Positions 24,449 to 33,259 of a DNA stretch of 60,810 nt are shown one piece after another (position 1 is the stretch's first letter; each line of letters opens with the position of its first letter). The notes below the pieces were generated by a model that searched no databases, had not been told where the DNA came from, and saw nothing but the letters and a program-made list of their open reading frames with translations. The position numbers and the translations under genes were made by a program. Source of the DNA: Hyphomicrobiales bacterium (GTDB lineage: Bacteria; Pseudomonadota; Alphaproteobacteria; Rhizobiales; Rhizobiaceae); the NCBI GenBank assembly GCA_900470965.1, contig UCCS01000060.1, positions 1-60,810 of the forward strand. Direction: 5' to 3'.

Positions 24449-25411
24449 TCAAAGCTCGCTCAGGTCATCGGGAAAGCGAATGGCACTGGCGAGATGCGCG
24501 GGCCATGTTGCCGCATGCATGCGGAGCGAGGCGCGCGAACTGGTTGCGATCGACGTAGGCACGTCCAGCAGCTTGCCACTGTTGACGAGAAGCAGGATTT
24601 GTCGCGACGGAACATCTCCGGGCAATTCCAGATCGGCGACGCGTGCCGGATCCGGCCGGTAATAGGCAATGGTGAGCGGCGTCGTAATCGTCCATCCGAT
24701 GCCGGCACTGACGAGTTCCAGGATGGGCACCGCCGAGTTGCATTCGATGCCGCGTGGCGGGTTGAGGCCCTGGCCTGCCAGATAACCTTCGATGAGCTCG
24801 GCCTTGCGGCTGCCACTGCTGGAACGGATGAAGGGCATATCCCTGGCAAGAGCATGTAGCGTACGCCGCTCCGCCGGAATGCCCGCTGGGGCAAGACCGA
24901 TCAGATCCTCCTCGCAGAGGTTGAAGCGGTCGAGCCTGGAGATGCCCTCCAGCGGCTCGCTGGAAATCAGTGCCTCGAAATCGCCCCGTAGAAATTCCTG
25001 CACATAGTTGAAGGACTGGCCGGTGCGGACTTCGAGCTGCCCGACGATCTGGTTCAGCTCCGAGACGATGGCGGGTGTCGTATATTTCGCGACACTTTCG
25101 GCGATATAGAGCCGTAGCTTCGGCAGAAGCTGGGTCCTGTAAGCCTCCAGCTCCTGAAGGATATCGGCCTCGCTGTTGATAATGTCGCGCGCCCGCTCCT
25201 GCAGGATGCTGCCGGCAGGTGTGAGCCGGAGGCCTTGCGCACTGCGCTCGAAGAGCACGATGCCCACGTCCCTTTCCAGCCGGTGCACGATCTGAGAGAC
25301 TGCCGGTGTCGAAAGACCGAGCTTGCGCGCGGCCGCCGACATCTTCGAGGTCTGGCAGATCACGAGGAACTGCGAAAGCAGCCGCAAATCAAGATGTCTT
25401 GCCACCGGCAC
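24449..25411 (-). CDS. LysR-family transcriptional regulator
   Basis: About 320 residues. The winged helix-turn-helix is LDLRLLSQFLVICQTSKMSAAARKLGLSTPAVSQIVHRLERDVGIVLFERS, then a linker helix and a substrate-binding domain to the end. No ATG is available; candidates are GTG 25411 and GTG 25405, both after GGAAGG, or an upstream TTG at 25441. It lies downstream of the NMT1-type ABC operon on the same strand and could be cotranscribed with it, making it the likely regulator. The effector would then be the transported compound or a breakdown product. Confidence 0.88.
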   Translation of the reverse strand: MPVARHLDLRLLSQFLVICQTSKMSAAARKLGLSTPAVSQIVHRLERDVGIVLFERSAQGLRLTPAGSILQERARDIINSEADILQELEAYRTQLLPKLRLYIAESVAKYTTPAIVSELNQIVGQLEVRTGQSFNYVQEFLRGDFEALISSEPLEGISRLDRFNLCEEDLIGLAPAGIPAERRTLHALARDMPFIRSSSGSRKAELIEGYLAGQGLNPPRGIECNSAVPILELVSAGIGWTITTPLTIAYYRPDPARVADLELPGDVPSRQILLLVNSGKLLDVPTSIATSSRASLRMHAATWPAHLASAIRFPDDLSEL

Positions 25412-25456
25412 CTGCCCTTCCAGTCCATGCTGCTGCCGCAAAAACCGGCTCCCTTC

Positions 25457-26242
25457 TCAAACCATCTCCTCCATGATCGATTCCCGGACCTCATGCTCGA
25501 TGAGGTTCCAGATGCGCTCAACCAGCGCAACGAAGGCCGGCGTGCGCTTAATCGAGAGCGGACGCGGACGCGGCAGGTCGATCTCGATGATTTCTTGCAG
25601 ACGACCGGGACGGCGGGCGAAGACGAAGACACGGTCGGCGAGAAAGACCGCCTCATCGATCTGGTGGGTAACGAAGAGCACCGTCTTGCGTCCCTTCTCC
25701 CAGATGCGCAGCAGTTCTGTCTGCATGATCTCGCGCGTCTGCGCATCAAGCGCCGAGAAAGGCTCGTCCATCAGCAGGATCTCGGGGTCGATTGCCAGTG
25801 CACGCGCTAGGTTGACGCGCTGACGCATGCCGCCCGAGAGCTGCCTTGGATAGTAGTCTTCGAAACCCTCCAGGCCGACGAGTTTCAGAAGACCCTTCGT
25901 CGCCTTCAGCCGCTCGGGACTGGCATAGCCGCCGATCTCCGGCCCGATCATCGCGTTCTGCAGGATGGTCCTCCAGGGCAGGAGATTGTCTTGCTGGAAT
26001 ACGAAGCCACGGTCGCTGCCAGGCTTTGAAATGGCACGGCCGTCGAGACGGATCTCGCCGGTCGTCGCTTCCTCGAGGCCGCTGACAATGCGCAGGAAGG
26101 TGGTCTTGCCGCAGCCGGAGGGGCCGACGATCGAGATGAATTCGCCGGACTGGATCGTCGTATCGATCCGCGTCAGCGCATCTATGCCGGTAAAGCGTTT
26201 GGTGAGCCCATCGATGACGAGTTTTGGAACGACCTGGACCAT
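25457..26242 (-). CDS. ABC transporter ATP-binding protein (SsuB/TauB/ThiZ type)
   Basis: 261 residues, one ATPase domain. Walker A GPSGCGKTT, Q-loop FQQDNLLPW, signature LSGGMRQRVNLARAL, Walker B ILLMDEPFSALD and H-loop VTHQIDEAVFLADR are all intact, so it should be active. The sequence type (DGRAISKPGSDRGFVFQQDNLLPWRT) is that of nitrate/sulfonate/taurine/pyrimidine-precursor importers. ATG 26242 has GGAGGG 8 bases upstream and is separated from the permease gene by 2 bases. It powers the permease at 26245. Confidence 0.93.
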   Translation of the reverse strand: MVQVVPKLVIDGLTKRFTGIDALTRIDTTIQSGEFISIVGPSGCGKTTFLRIVSGLEEATTGEIRLDGRAISKPGSDRGFVFQQDNLLPWRTILQNAMIGPEIGGYASPERLKATKGLLKLVGLEGFEDYYPRQLSGGMRQRVNLARALAIDPEILLMDEPFSALDAQTREIMQTELLRIWEKGRKTVLFVTHQIDEAVFLADRVFVFARRPGRLQEIIEIDLPRPRPLSIKRTPAFVALVERIWNLIEHEVRESIMEEMV

Positions 26243-26244
26243 GA

Positions 26245-27072
26245 TTATTCCCTCCAGTGCAGAAGCCGGCCTTCGAGCCAACCGAAGGCCGATGTCAGCC
26301 CAACGCCCGCAACGGCGAGGATGATGACACCGGCAAAGAGCTGCGGCATGTTGAAGGCGTCCGCCGCCTGGCTGATGATCTGGCCGATACCGGCGCGAGA
26401 GCCGAAGAGTTCGGCCACGACGACGCCGATCAAACCGCGACCGATGCCGAGCTTCAGCCCGGCGAAGATGAACGGCAAGGCAGACGGCAGGGCCACCTTC
26501 AGGAAGATCTGCCGGCGACTGGCGCCGAAACAGCGGACCATTTCGACCAACTCACGGCTCGTCGTGCGCAGGCCCGCCTCGGTGTTGATGATGACGGGGA
26601 AGACCACCAGCGTGACGACCATGATCACCTTCGACCAGATGCCGACGCCCATCCAGAGGATGAAGAGCGGCGCAAGCGCGATCGTCGGCGTTGCGTAGAG
26701 GCCGGAGATCCAAGGCTGCAGTACCTGCTTGGCCACATTGGAATTGGCAAGCGCGATGCCGAGTAGGACGCCGGCAATAGAGGCAAAAACATAACCCAGC
26801 AGGAATTCGCTGGCACTGACCTCGATATGTTTCGTCAGCTCGCCATCGGCCCAGAGATCGGCGATTGCAACGAGGATCTGGCTCGGTGCGGCAAGAAAGA
26901 GCTTGCTGGCTACGAGGTAGCGGCTGACGAGTTCCCAGATGAGGAAACCGCCGATGACGGAGGCGAAGGCCCAACCGGACCGCCGCAGGGGGAGCAAGAG
27001 ACGGGCGGCAGCTGTGAGCGACCGGCTGCCCTCCCTTCCTGCGTCAGGCAAAGTGGAAACATGTACCGCCAT
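26245..27072 (-). CDS. ABC transporter permease (SsuC/TauC/ThiX type)
   Basis: A 275-residue inner-membrane protein with about six helices after a polar N-terminal 35 residues. The EAA loop that docks the ATPase is ELVEMVRCFGASRRQIFLKVALPSALPFIFAGLKLGIGRGLIGVVVAELFG, characteristic of the nitrate/sulfonate/taurine permease subfamily. It follows the binding-protein gene by 3 bases on the minus strand. With the neighbours it forms a complete importer. Confidence 0.93.
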   Translation of the reverse strand: MAVHVSTLPDAGREGSRSLTAAARLLLPLRRSGWAFASVIGGFLIWELVSRYLVASKLFLAAPSQILVAIADLWADGELTKHIEVSASEFLLGYVFASIAGVLLGIALANSNVAKQVLQPWISGLYATPTIALAPLFILWMGVGIWSKVIMVVTLVVFPVIINTEAGLRTTSRELVEMVRCFGASRRQIFLKVALPSALPFIFAGLKLGIGRGLIGVVVAELFGSRAGIGQIISQAADAFNMPQLFAGVIILAVAGVGLTSAFGWLEGRLLHWRE

Positions 27073-27075
27073 TCG

Positions 27076-28050
27076 TCAGTCCTTTGCGAGAATGGTTGCG
27101 TTATAGAAGCGGTCAGGATCGGCGCTGCCTTCGAGGTCGCCGAGACCCTTCATGATATCCAGGAGTTTGCCGAGGCCGGCTTTGTCGACCGTGCCCTCGG
27201 GATCATAGATATCGAGCGATTTGAAAAAGTCGTAGGTCTTCTGGGCATCGTCAGGCTTGGCGGAAATATCCTTGATCAAGACGTTCACCGCCTCATCGCG
27301 GTTGGCAGGATCGGCAAGCCAGGTCACAGCCTGCGAATATCCCGTGAGGAAGCCCTGGATCGCCGGCTTGTGATCCTTGGCCCAATCGACATTGACCGCA
27401 TAGCCGGTGAAGGGGAAATCCTTCACATAATCGACCGTCACACCGAGGTTCTTCATGCCCGCCGTTTCAGCCTGGAAGTTGAAGGGAGCGCTAATCAACG
27501 CACCGTCGACGGCCCCCGACTGCAGCGCCGCGAAACGGGCCGAAGTGGCACCGGCATAGATCAGGTCGTAATCGCCCTTATTCAGGCCGTTCGGCGCCGC
27601 CATGCGCTCCAGATAGATGCGGGTGATATCCTTGGCGCCGCCGACCATGATGGTCTTGCCTTTGAGCGCGGCATAGTCGGCAATCTCTGGCTTCACATAG
27701 AGCGCGTAAGGCGCGGCCTTGGCTTCAATGCGGATGATCGAGATGGCCGCTCCCTTGTCGATCGCCCGGATTGGATCGACGAGGCCGCCCGAGCCCATGT
27801 CGACCGAACCGGCGGCGACCTGCTGCTGAACGGCGGCACTGGAAGGCGCGCTGACGAGGTCGATCTTCACATTGTTCTTCTCGAAAAAGCCCTTGTCGAG
27901 AGCAACGAGCAATGGCCAGTTCAGTGCCGACCCCGAGCCGACCGTTCCAAGCGTGATCGTCTCCTCAGCGGATGCGGCGCCAATAGCTGCCGCAGACACT
28001 ACGAGGATCGTTGCAAGCGAGAGGGTGATATTTTTCATCGCGGTGTTCAT
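27076..28050 (-). CDS. NMT1/SsuA-type ABC transporter substrate-binding protein
   Basis: A 324-residue periplasmic protein with a Sec signal peptide (MNTAMKNITLSLATILVVSAAAIGAASAEE, cleavage near residue 28). The mature part opens ITLGTVGSGSALNWPLLVALDKGFFEKNNVKIDLVSAPSSAAVQQQVAAGSVDMG, the usual first lobe of NMT1/ThiY/SsuA proteins. ATG 28050 is chosen because GGAG lies 7 bases upstream and the signal starts there; two earlier ATGs (28065, 28062) overlap the preceding gene. Operon partners are a PuuE-like deacetylase and a carbamoylsarcosine-hydrolase-like enzyme, so a ureide, hydantoin or pyrimidine-like ligand is more likely than a sulfonate, though unproven. Confidence 0.9.
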   Translation of the reverse strand: MNTAMKNITLSLATILVVSAAAIGAASAEETITLGTVGSGSALNWPLLVALDKGFFEKNNVKIDLVSAPSSAAVQQQVAAGSVDMGSGGLVDPIRAIDKGAAISIIRIEAKAAPYALYVKPEIADYAALKGKTIMVGGAKDITRIYLERMAAPNGLNKGDYDLIYAGATSARFAALQSGAVDGALISAPFNFQAETAGMKNLGVTVDYVKDFPFTGYAVNVDWAKDHKPAIQGFLTGYSQAVTWLADPANRDEAVNVLIKDISAKPDDAQKTYDFFKSLDIYDPEGTVDKAGLGKLLDIMKGLGDLEGSADPDRFYNATILAKD

Positions 28051-28061
28051 CGACGGCTCCA

Positions 28062-28958
28062 TCATGCGGCTTCGGTGCCGGAAAGGGGAAAGGCTTCGGC
28101 ATAGGCTTGCGCGATTTCGCTGCCCGTCGCCCGCCACACGCCTTCATGTTTGCAGACATAGGCGAGCGCCTCCTCCAGCGCGCGGATGCGGTGTGGGACA
28201 CCGGTGATGTAAGGATGCAGCGCGATCGCCATCACCCGGCCGGATTCAGCTCCCTCCTCCCAGAGGACGTCGAATTGACGGCATATCATCTCGCCGAATT
28301 CCACTGATGTCATATGCTTCTTCTCGAAGGCCGGCTTGTCGTTCAGTTCCTGGCTATAAGGAACCGACAGGATATTTCTGCCATTCGGCAGCGACATCCA
28401 GTAGGGCTGGTCGTCATTGGTCCAGTCGCAGACGTAGCGTACGCCCTCGGCCTGCAGATGTTCCAGGGTGTTCCATGTTTCCTGCAGGCCGGAACCGAGC
28501 CAGCCGACCGGTTGCTGGCCGGTCGCCGCACGGATGGTGGTGACCGCGCGATTGATGATGCCGCGCTCTTCTTCAGGCGGCGCTGCATTCAGGCGACGGG
28601 TGTTGCTTTCATTGTGGCCCATGAGTTCCCAATTGCGCTTTGCAGCTTCTTCGAGGATCTCGGGATGCTGCTTGCAGAGGTCGCTATTGAGCGCCACGGT
28701 TCCGCGGATGCCGAACTTGTCGAATACCTTCATCATCCGGAAGATGCCGATGCGGTTGCCATAGTCGCGCACCGACCATGTCGGAATATCGGGCGTGACG
28801 CCGCCTCCGCCGGCTGCCGTCGGCACCTGTTCGTCAAGCGCGAAGAACTCGATGTTGGGAATGACCCACAATGCCACGCGGGCATTGCCCGGAAGCTTCC
28901 AGCGAGCGCGGCGGATGATCGGCGAGTAGGCGAACGGACCGTAGGAGCGAGGTTCCAT
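28062..28958 (-). CDS. Polysaccharide deacetylase-like amidohydrolase (PuuE-like)
   Basis: 298 residues of the NodB-homology superfamily. The usual TFDDG of true polysaccharide deacetylases is missing; instead VALWVIPNIEFFALDE stands in the first strand, as in the PuuE allantoinase branch. WELMGHNESNTRRLN and IALHPYITGVPHRIRALEEALAYV supply the expected His ligands. PuuE opens the allantoin ring, so hydrolysis of a cyclic amide or ureide is a better guess than sugar deacetylation. ATG 28958 has GGAGGC 8 bases upstream and shares a base with the stop of the preceding hydrolase gene (TGATG). It is followed by the ABC importer genes. Confidence 0.85.
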   Translation of the reverse strand: MEPRSYGPFAYSPIIRRARWKLPGNARVALWVIPNIEFFALDEQVPTAAGGGGVTPDIPTWSVRDYGNRIGIFRMMKVFDKFGIRGTVALNSDLCKQHPEILEEAAKRNWELMGHNESNTRRLNAAPPEEERGIINRAVTTIRAATGQQPVGWLGSGLQETWNTLEHLQAEGVRYVCDWTNDDQPYWMSLPNGRNILSVPYSQELNDKPAFEKKHMTSVEFGEMICRQFDVLWEEGAESGRVMAIALHPYITGVPHRIRALEEALAYVCKHEGVWRATGSEIAQAYAEAFPLSGTEAA

Positions 28959-29662
28959 CACACGGCCTCCTTCAGAGCGAGACCGTCGAGATGGGCGACG
29001 ATGTCGTCCGTGTGCATGACGTTGGCGTATTTGTGATGCAGGTCGAAGAGGTTGATCTTGTGGGAGATGAGGCTGCGATCGAAGCAGCATTCCTCGGCCA
29101 TCACCATCTGGAAGCCATAGGAATAGCCATCAACCGTGCTGGCGCGCACGCAGCCCGAGGTGCTCTCGCCGCAGACGATGACTGTCTGGACATTGAGAAG
29201 CGTCAGATGGGCGATGAGCGGCGTGCCGAAGAAGGCGCTCGCACGTTGCTTGGTAATGACGATGTCACCGGCGACGGGCGCAAATTCCGGCCGGATGGCG
29301 AAAACATCAGGATCCGTCTTGATACTGTTGCGCCTTGTTGCGCGGATCGAATTCGGCTTGCTGTCGGGCCGCGTATCGCTGGTCGTGTAGATGATCGGCA
29401 GACCGGCAGCGCGCGCGGCTGCAAACAGGCGCTTGGTGGGCTCGATTGCATTCCAGGCATATTCGCCGCAAGAGCTCGGATAGGTCTTCGAGACTTCCGC
29501 GACCGGTCGCGGACCACCCTGGTAGGCAAGCTCGTAGAGATCGATCGCCAGAAGGGCGGCCTGCGGACCGACTGTGACGGGGCGTTTGTAGTGGCTGTAT
29601 AGGTCGAGGACCTCTTCTGGAATGACATCACGCCAGCAATGATCTTCAAACGCGTCTATCAT
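28958..29662 (-). CDS. Isochorismatase-family hydrolase, N-carbamoylsarcosine amidohydrolase-like
   Basis: A 234-residue cysteine hydrolase with triad Asp41 (LLAIDLYELAY), Lys138 (IVITKQRASAFFGTPL) and Cys171 (CGESTSGCVRASTVDGYSYGF). The SGCVRAS nucleophile context and the KQRxSAFFGT loop are those of N-carbamoylsarcosine amidohydrolases, which cleave N-carbamoyl groups to amine, CO2 and ammonia. It is the first gene of the operon, followed by a PuuE-like ring-opening candidate and an importer. A plausible route is import, ring opening to an N-carbamoyl acid, then decarbamoylation. The substrate is not established. Confidence 0.88.
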   Translation of the reverse strand: MIDAFEDHCWRDVIPEEVLDLYSHYKRPVTVGPQAALLAIDLYELAYQGGPRPVAEVSKTYPSSCGEYAWNAIEPTKRLFAAARAAGLPIIYTTSDTRPDSKPNSIRATRRNSIKTDPDVFAIRPEFAPVAGDIVITKQRASAFFGTPLIAHLTLLNVQTVIVCGESTSGCVRASTVDGYSYGFQMVMAEECCFDRSLISHKINLFDLHHKYANVMHTDDIVAHLDGLALKEAV

Positions 29663-30093
29663 GCGATATCTCCAAGCTCTTGAATGGCAGAGTTATGGTG
29701 CGTTGCACCCCTCGCCAATAACAAAGCAAGGCGCGTGCCAGAGTGGAATTCTGGAAGATTATTGTTATATTTCAGAGAGATATAGGCCTTCCCGGGAAGG
29801 AATTTCGCTCCTGGCCGCATGAAGGTGTCCCTCATGCATTTTTTGCCTAAATGAACGCCGTTCGGGCCTTAAGCAGTCTCTTAACGGTCGCAAGAGGATA
29901 AATGCGCCATGCCGCAGTCCAAGTCGCAAGCTTCTTACGGCCCGCGCTTGAATGAGCTATCTGTATTTTCGAGCGAAGCATTGAAATCGTGGCCACGTAG
30001 GTGGGTTGCGGTGCCCTGCAACCGGCAGGCAGCCGACCCCGCGGATCCGTCGACCCGCGGAGCGATATCGCCGATGACTGAAGCGGATGCCGC
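29663..30093. other. 431-bp intergenic region
   Basis: No gene was found. The left part must hold the promoter of the minus-strand hydrolase operon and contains the palindrome GGTGC-GTT-GCACC (29697-29709). The right part follows the stop of the CUT2 binding-protein gene and carries GGTTGC/GCAACC (30004-30023) and paired CCGCGG sites (30039-30060), possible 3' structures of that message without a clear T tract. Confidence 0.4.
29697..29709. promoter_or_regulatory. Palindrome GGTGC-GTT-GCACC, operator candidate
   Basis: A perfect 5-bp inverted repeat with a 3-base centre, 35 bases upstream of the first gene of the hydrolase/NMT1 operon. The spacing suits a regulator site near the promoter. 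The LysR protein encoded at the far end of the operon is one candidate binder. Confidence 0.35.
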
Positions 30094-31224
30094 TTACTTC
30101 TTTCCACCCCAGCGTTCGGGATAACCCGGAAGATCCTGGCAACCACACAAGCTGTAGTGCAGCGGCGGCATGCGCTCGTCTATGTAGTTTGCGAGCGTGT
30201 CGTGGGTGATGGCCGGCTGCGGAAGAAGCCATTCCGGACCCGGTACCGGCTTGCCGTCGAGAACATCGAGAGCGCCGATAATGGCAGTGCGCCACTGGTA
30301 GGTGGGATAAGAGGGGCCAATAGCCGTCAATTTATCCTTCTGCCACTTGCGCAGGAAGTCCTGCTGGTCTTCGCCGCTGATGACCGGATATGGCAAACCC
30401 GCATCCTCGAAAGCTTCGAGCGCCGCGGTCGCGGTATCACCAGCATCCATCCAGACGGCATCGATCTTCTCGCCGCGATTTATATAGTCCTCGACGATCC
30501 CCTTCGTCTTCGCGCGGTCGCTGCCGGTGAATTCGGAGCCGATAACCTTCAATCCCGCTTCGTCGAAGATGTTCTTCGCGGCGGAGTAGCGGGTTTCCAG
30601 GACGTCGACGCCCGGCATGATACGCAATGCAAGCACATTAGCGCCCTTCGGCAGCTTGCCGGCGATGAACTCACCGGAGGTGATGCCGAAACCATAGCCG
30701 CCGACCGGGTGAATATAAGTCACCGGGCAGGAAGTGGCGACACCGCGGTCAAAGACGATGACCGGGAGCTTGGCGCAGGCAGCTTCCACGGCAGGCGTCA
30801 GAGCGGCCGTAGTATTGGGTGAAACGATCAGCGCGTCGCATCTGCCACCGCTGACAAGCGCTTCGATATCAGAAATCTGCTTGTCGTCCTTGCCCTCAGC
30901 ATCGATCACAACCAGTTCCTTGATGCGGTCCTTGCGCAGTTCCGCTTCTGCCTGCAGATTGTTCATGCCGACGACGCGCCAGGGATTGAAGATACCCGCA
31001 TTCGAGAAGCAGATCGTTACCGGACCATCCTTCTTGTATTTGGCGGTGTCGACCATCGTGTCCCCAAGGTGTTGTGCCCAGGGCTGGCCCTCCGGACCCT
31101 GCGGCGTCATCGAGAGCTGCTCTCGCTGCTTCTTGAACTCGGCGGGATCGTTGAATTCCTGCGCATAGGTCACGCCGGCAAATGCCATCACGACCAGTGC
31201 TGCGACGACTGCTCTGTATTGCAT
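30094..31224 (-). CDS. Sugar-type (CUT2) ABC transporter substrate-binding protein
   Basis: 376 residues with a Sec signal peptide (MQYRAVVAALVVMAFAGVTYAQ). The mature protein has an N-terminal extension rich in charged residues (about 22-65) before the ribose-binding-like fold: VTICFSNAGIFNPWRVVGMNN, GGRCDALIVSPNTTAALTPAVEAA, LPVIVFDRGV, YINRGEKIDAVWMDAGDTATAALEAFEDAG. ATG 31224 has GAGGAGG 6 bases before it. It is the last gene of a five-gene operon but has its own strong ribosome-binding site and a 62-base leader, which fits the high level needed for a binding protein. The ligand is probably a sugar or sugar alcohol handled by the operon's epimerase. Confidence 0.9.
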   Translation of the reverse strand: MQYRAVVAALVVMAFAGVTYAQEFNDPAEFKKQREQLSMTPQGPEGQPWAQHLGDTMVDTAKYKKDGPVTICFSNAGIFNPWRVVGMNNLQAEAELRKDRIKELVVIDAEGKDDKQISDIEALVSGGRCDALIVSPNTTAALTPAVEAACAKLPVIVFDRGVATSCPVTYIHPVGGYGFGITSGEFIAGKLPKGANVLALRIMPGVDVLETRYSAAKNIFDEAGLKVIGSEFTGSDRAKTKGIVEDYINRGEKIDAVWMDAGDTATAALEAFEDAGLPYPVISGEDQQDFLRKWQKDKLTAIGPSYPTYQWRTAIIGALDVLDGKPVPGPEWLLPQPAITHDTLANYIDERMPPLHYSLCGCQDLPGYPERWGGKK

Positions 31225-31286
31225 GTTTTTCCTCCTCAAAATGCCGGAACACCGGCGGTTCATCGCTTGTCTCTCCTTGCAAGCAA

Positions 31287-32273
31287 TCACGTTCTCCGAC
31301 GGTCGCGCCAGGCGCTGGCACCGACGGCGGCGATCAGAATCACACCCTGGATGCTGTCGCGCAGTGACTGCGGCAAGCCGGCCAGATTGAGCAGGGTGAA
31401 CAGCGAAAACAGGCTGAGCGCGCCAAAAAGAGCACTCCAGATCGAACCGCGGCCGCCAAGAAGTTGCGCGCCGCCGATCACGCATGCGGCTATCGCCTGG
31501 AGTTCCAACCCGCGTCCTGCATTGACTGATACGCCGGAAAAGCCACCGACGAGAATGCCTGCGGTCACGGCGGCAAGGGCGGAAACGACGAAGGCGGTAA
31601 TCCTCGTGGCTGCGACCGGGAGCCCGGCAAGTTCAGCCGCGCGCGCATTGTCACCGATCGCCAGCGCCCGCTTGCCGTAGACGGTGCCGTGCAGGCACCA
31701 CCAGGCGACGCCGATGAACGCCACGAGCACAACAACTGCAATGGGCAGCATGCCAATCGGCCAGACGTCGCGCATGACAAAACGGCCGAGATCCCGGAAA
31801 TTGTCCGGCAGATCGCCGCGAGCCGCCCCGCCTGACCAGGCCAGTGCCAGCCCGTTGACGAGCAGCATGGTGCCAAGCGTCGTAATGATTGACGGCACTT
31901 TCAGGAAGGCGACGACAAGCCCGTTTACCATTCCGACGGCGAAGCCCATCAGATAGAGGACACCGATCATCGGCCAAGTCATGGCGGGATCGCCATTGAT
32001 CAAAATCGAAGCAGCGAGCACCACCAGGGTGACAACCGCGCTCATCGAAAGATCGAAACCACCCGTCAGAACCACGAAGAGTTGGCCAGCTGCGAGGATA
32101 ACAAGCGGTGCGGCCCGGCGCAGGAAATTCATGAACAGCCCGACTTCGAGGTAGTTCGGCTGCAGGATGACAATGGCTGCGTAAATCAGAACGAAGATAA
32201 TCAGCCCGAAATTGAGCCTCGAGAACGAGAGACTGGAGCGCCGTATGGGCGTCGTGTCGGGGAGCGGCGTCAT
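31287..32273 (-). CDS. CUT2 ABC transporter permease, second subunit
   Basis: 328 residues with about eight to ten membrane helices. The motifs FVVLTGGFDLSMSAVVTLVVLAASI and KVPSIITTLGTMLLVNGLALAWSGG are diagnostic of RbsC/AraH-like permeases, as is GDNARAAELAGLPVAATRITAFVVSALAAVTAGIL. The ATG at 32273 overlaps the stop of the first permease (ATGA). Two different permease genes imply a heterodimeric channel. Confidence 0.92.
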   Translation of the reverse strand: MTPLPDTTPIRRSSLSFSRLNFGLIIFVLIYAAIVILQPNYLEVGLFMNFLRRAAPLVILAAGQLFVVLTGGFDLSMSAVVTLVVLAASILINGDPAMTWPMIGVLYLMGFAVGMVNGLVVAFLKVPSIITTLGTMLLVNGLALAWSGGAARGDLPDNFRDLGRFVMRDVWPIGMLPIAVVVLVAFIGVAWWCLHGTVYGKRALAIGDNARAAELAGLPVAATRITAFVVSALAAVTAGILVGGFSGVSVNAGRGLELQAIAACVIGGAQLLGGRGSIWSALFGALSLFSLFTLLNLAGLPQSLRDSIQGVILIAAVGASAWRDRRRT

Positions 32274-33259
32274 GCGACGTGCTCCTTGTTGCGCACGGCA
32301 TGAACGGCAACCGCGACAATGATGATCGCGCCCCGCAGGACCTGTTTCAGGAAGGCGTCGACACCCAGCATGTTGAAGCTCGCATCTAAGCTGGCAAATA
32401 GCAGCACACCGGCGACTGTACCCGCCACGCCACCCTTGCCGCCGGCCAGGATCGTCCCGCCAATGACGGTGACAGCGATCGACTCCAAGTCATAGATGCC
32501 GTCACGACCGATCCACGGCGTGCCGGATTGCAACCGCGCTGCAAGATAGAGACCGGCGACGCCGGCGAAGAGACTGGCGATCACATGAGAGACAAGGACA
32601 AAACGCTCCGTGCGGATGCCGGCAAGGCGGGCACCCTCGGGATTGCCGCCGACCGCATAAAGGCGCGCACCGAACACAGTGCCCGAGAGCACGAAGCCGG
32701 CACCGGCGGCAAGTAGTAAGAAAAGAAGCAATGGCCAGGGAATCCCGAACGCATCGCCATATGCAAAGGCCTGGAAAGCGGGGGCGACGGAGCCTTGCAG
32801 ATAGGTGAAGCCAGCCGCCAGGATGCCCTGGATCGTCAGTCCGGTGCCAAGCGTCGCGATCAGCGGGTTGATGCCACAATAAGCGACGAGGAGGCCGTTA
32901 ACCGCCCCCACGAGCACGCAAACTACCACGCAGACGACGATCGCTGGCGCGATCATCGCCGCATCCGCCTGCATTATGTAGGAGGCAAGCACGGCTACGA
33001 CGCTGATCAGCGCGGCAACCGAAAGATCAATCGAACCGACGAGAATGACGAAGGTTTGGCCCAATGCCACGAGGCCGAGCGCGACCATGCGCTGGAAGAG
33101 GCCAGTCAGTCCCTCGAAACTAAGCTGATTGATCTCACCCGTCACAAGCGCCGTCACCGCATAAATGATGGCGGAGACGAATACGAGCACAGTTGCGACG
33201 GAAAAATGCAAAGGACGACGTTGAAGTCGAATAGCCTGCGGGACAGTCTCGACACTCAT
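32270..33259 (-). CDS. CUT2 ABC transporter permease, first subunit
   Basis: A 329-residue RbsC-type permease with about eight to ten helices. Signature segments are TFVILVGSIDLSVAALISVVAVLAS, INPLIATLGTGLTIQGILAAG and YAVGGNPEGARLAGIRTERFVLVSHVIASLFAGVAGL. It overlaps the ATPase stop at its start (ATGA, 33259-33256) and the second permease at its end, so the genes are translated together. Its sequence differs clearly from the 31287 permease. Confidence 0.92.
   Translation of the reverse strand: MSVETVPQAIRLQRRPLHFSVATVLVFVSAIIYAVTALVTGEINQLSFEGLTGLFQRMVALGLVALGQTFVILVGSIDLSVAALISVVAVLASYIMQADAAMIAPAIVVCVVVCVLVGAVNGLLVAYCGINPLIATLGTGLTIQGILAAGFTYLQGSVAPAFQAFAYGDAFGIPWPLLLFLLLAAGAGFVLSGTVFGARLYAVGGNPEGARLAGIRTERFVLVSHVIASLFAGVAGLYLAARLQSGTPWIGRDGIYDLESIAVTVIGGTILAGGKGGVAGTVAGVLLFASLDASFNMLGVDAFLKQVLRGAIIIVAVAVHAVRNKEHVA

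Noticed and set aside
26827..28104. 425-codon plus-strand open frame
   Set aside because: Antisense to the NMT1-type permease and binding-protein genes; no recognisable protein features.
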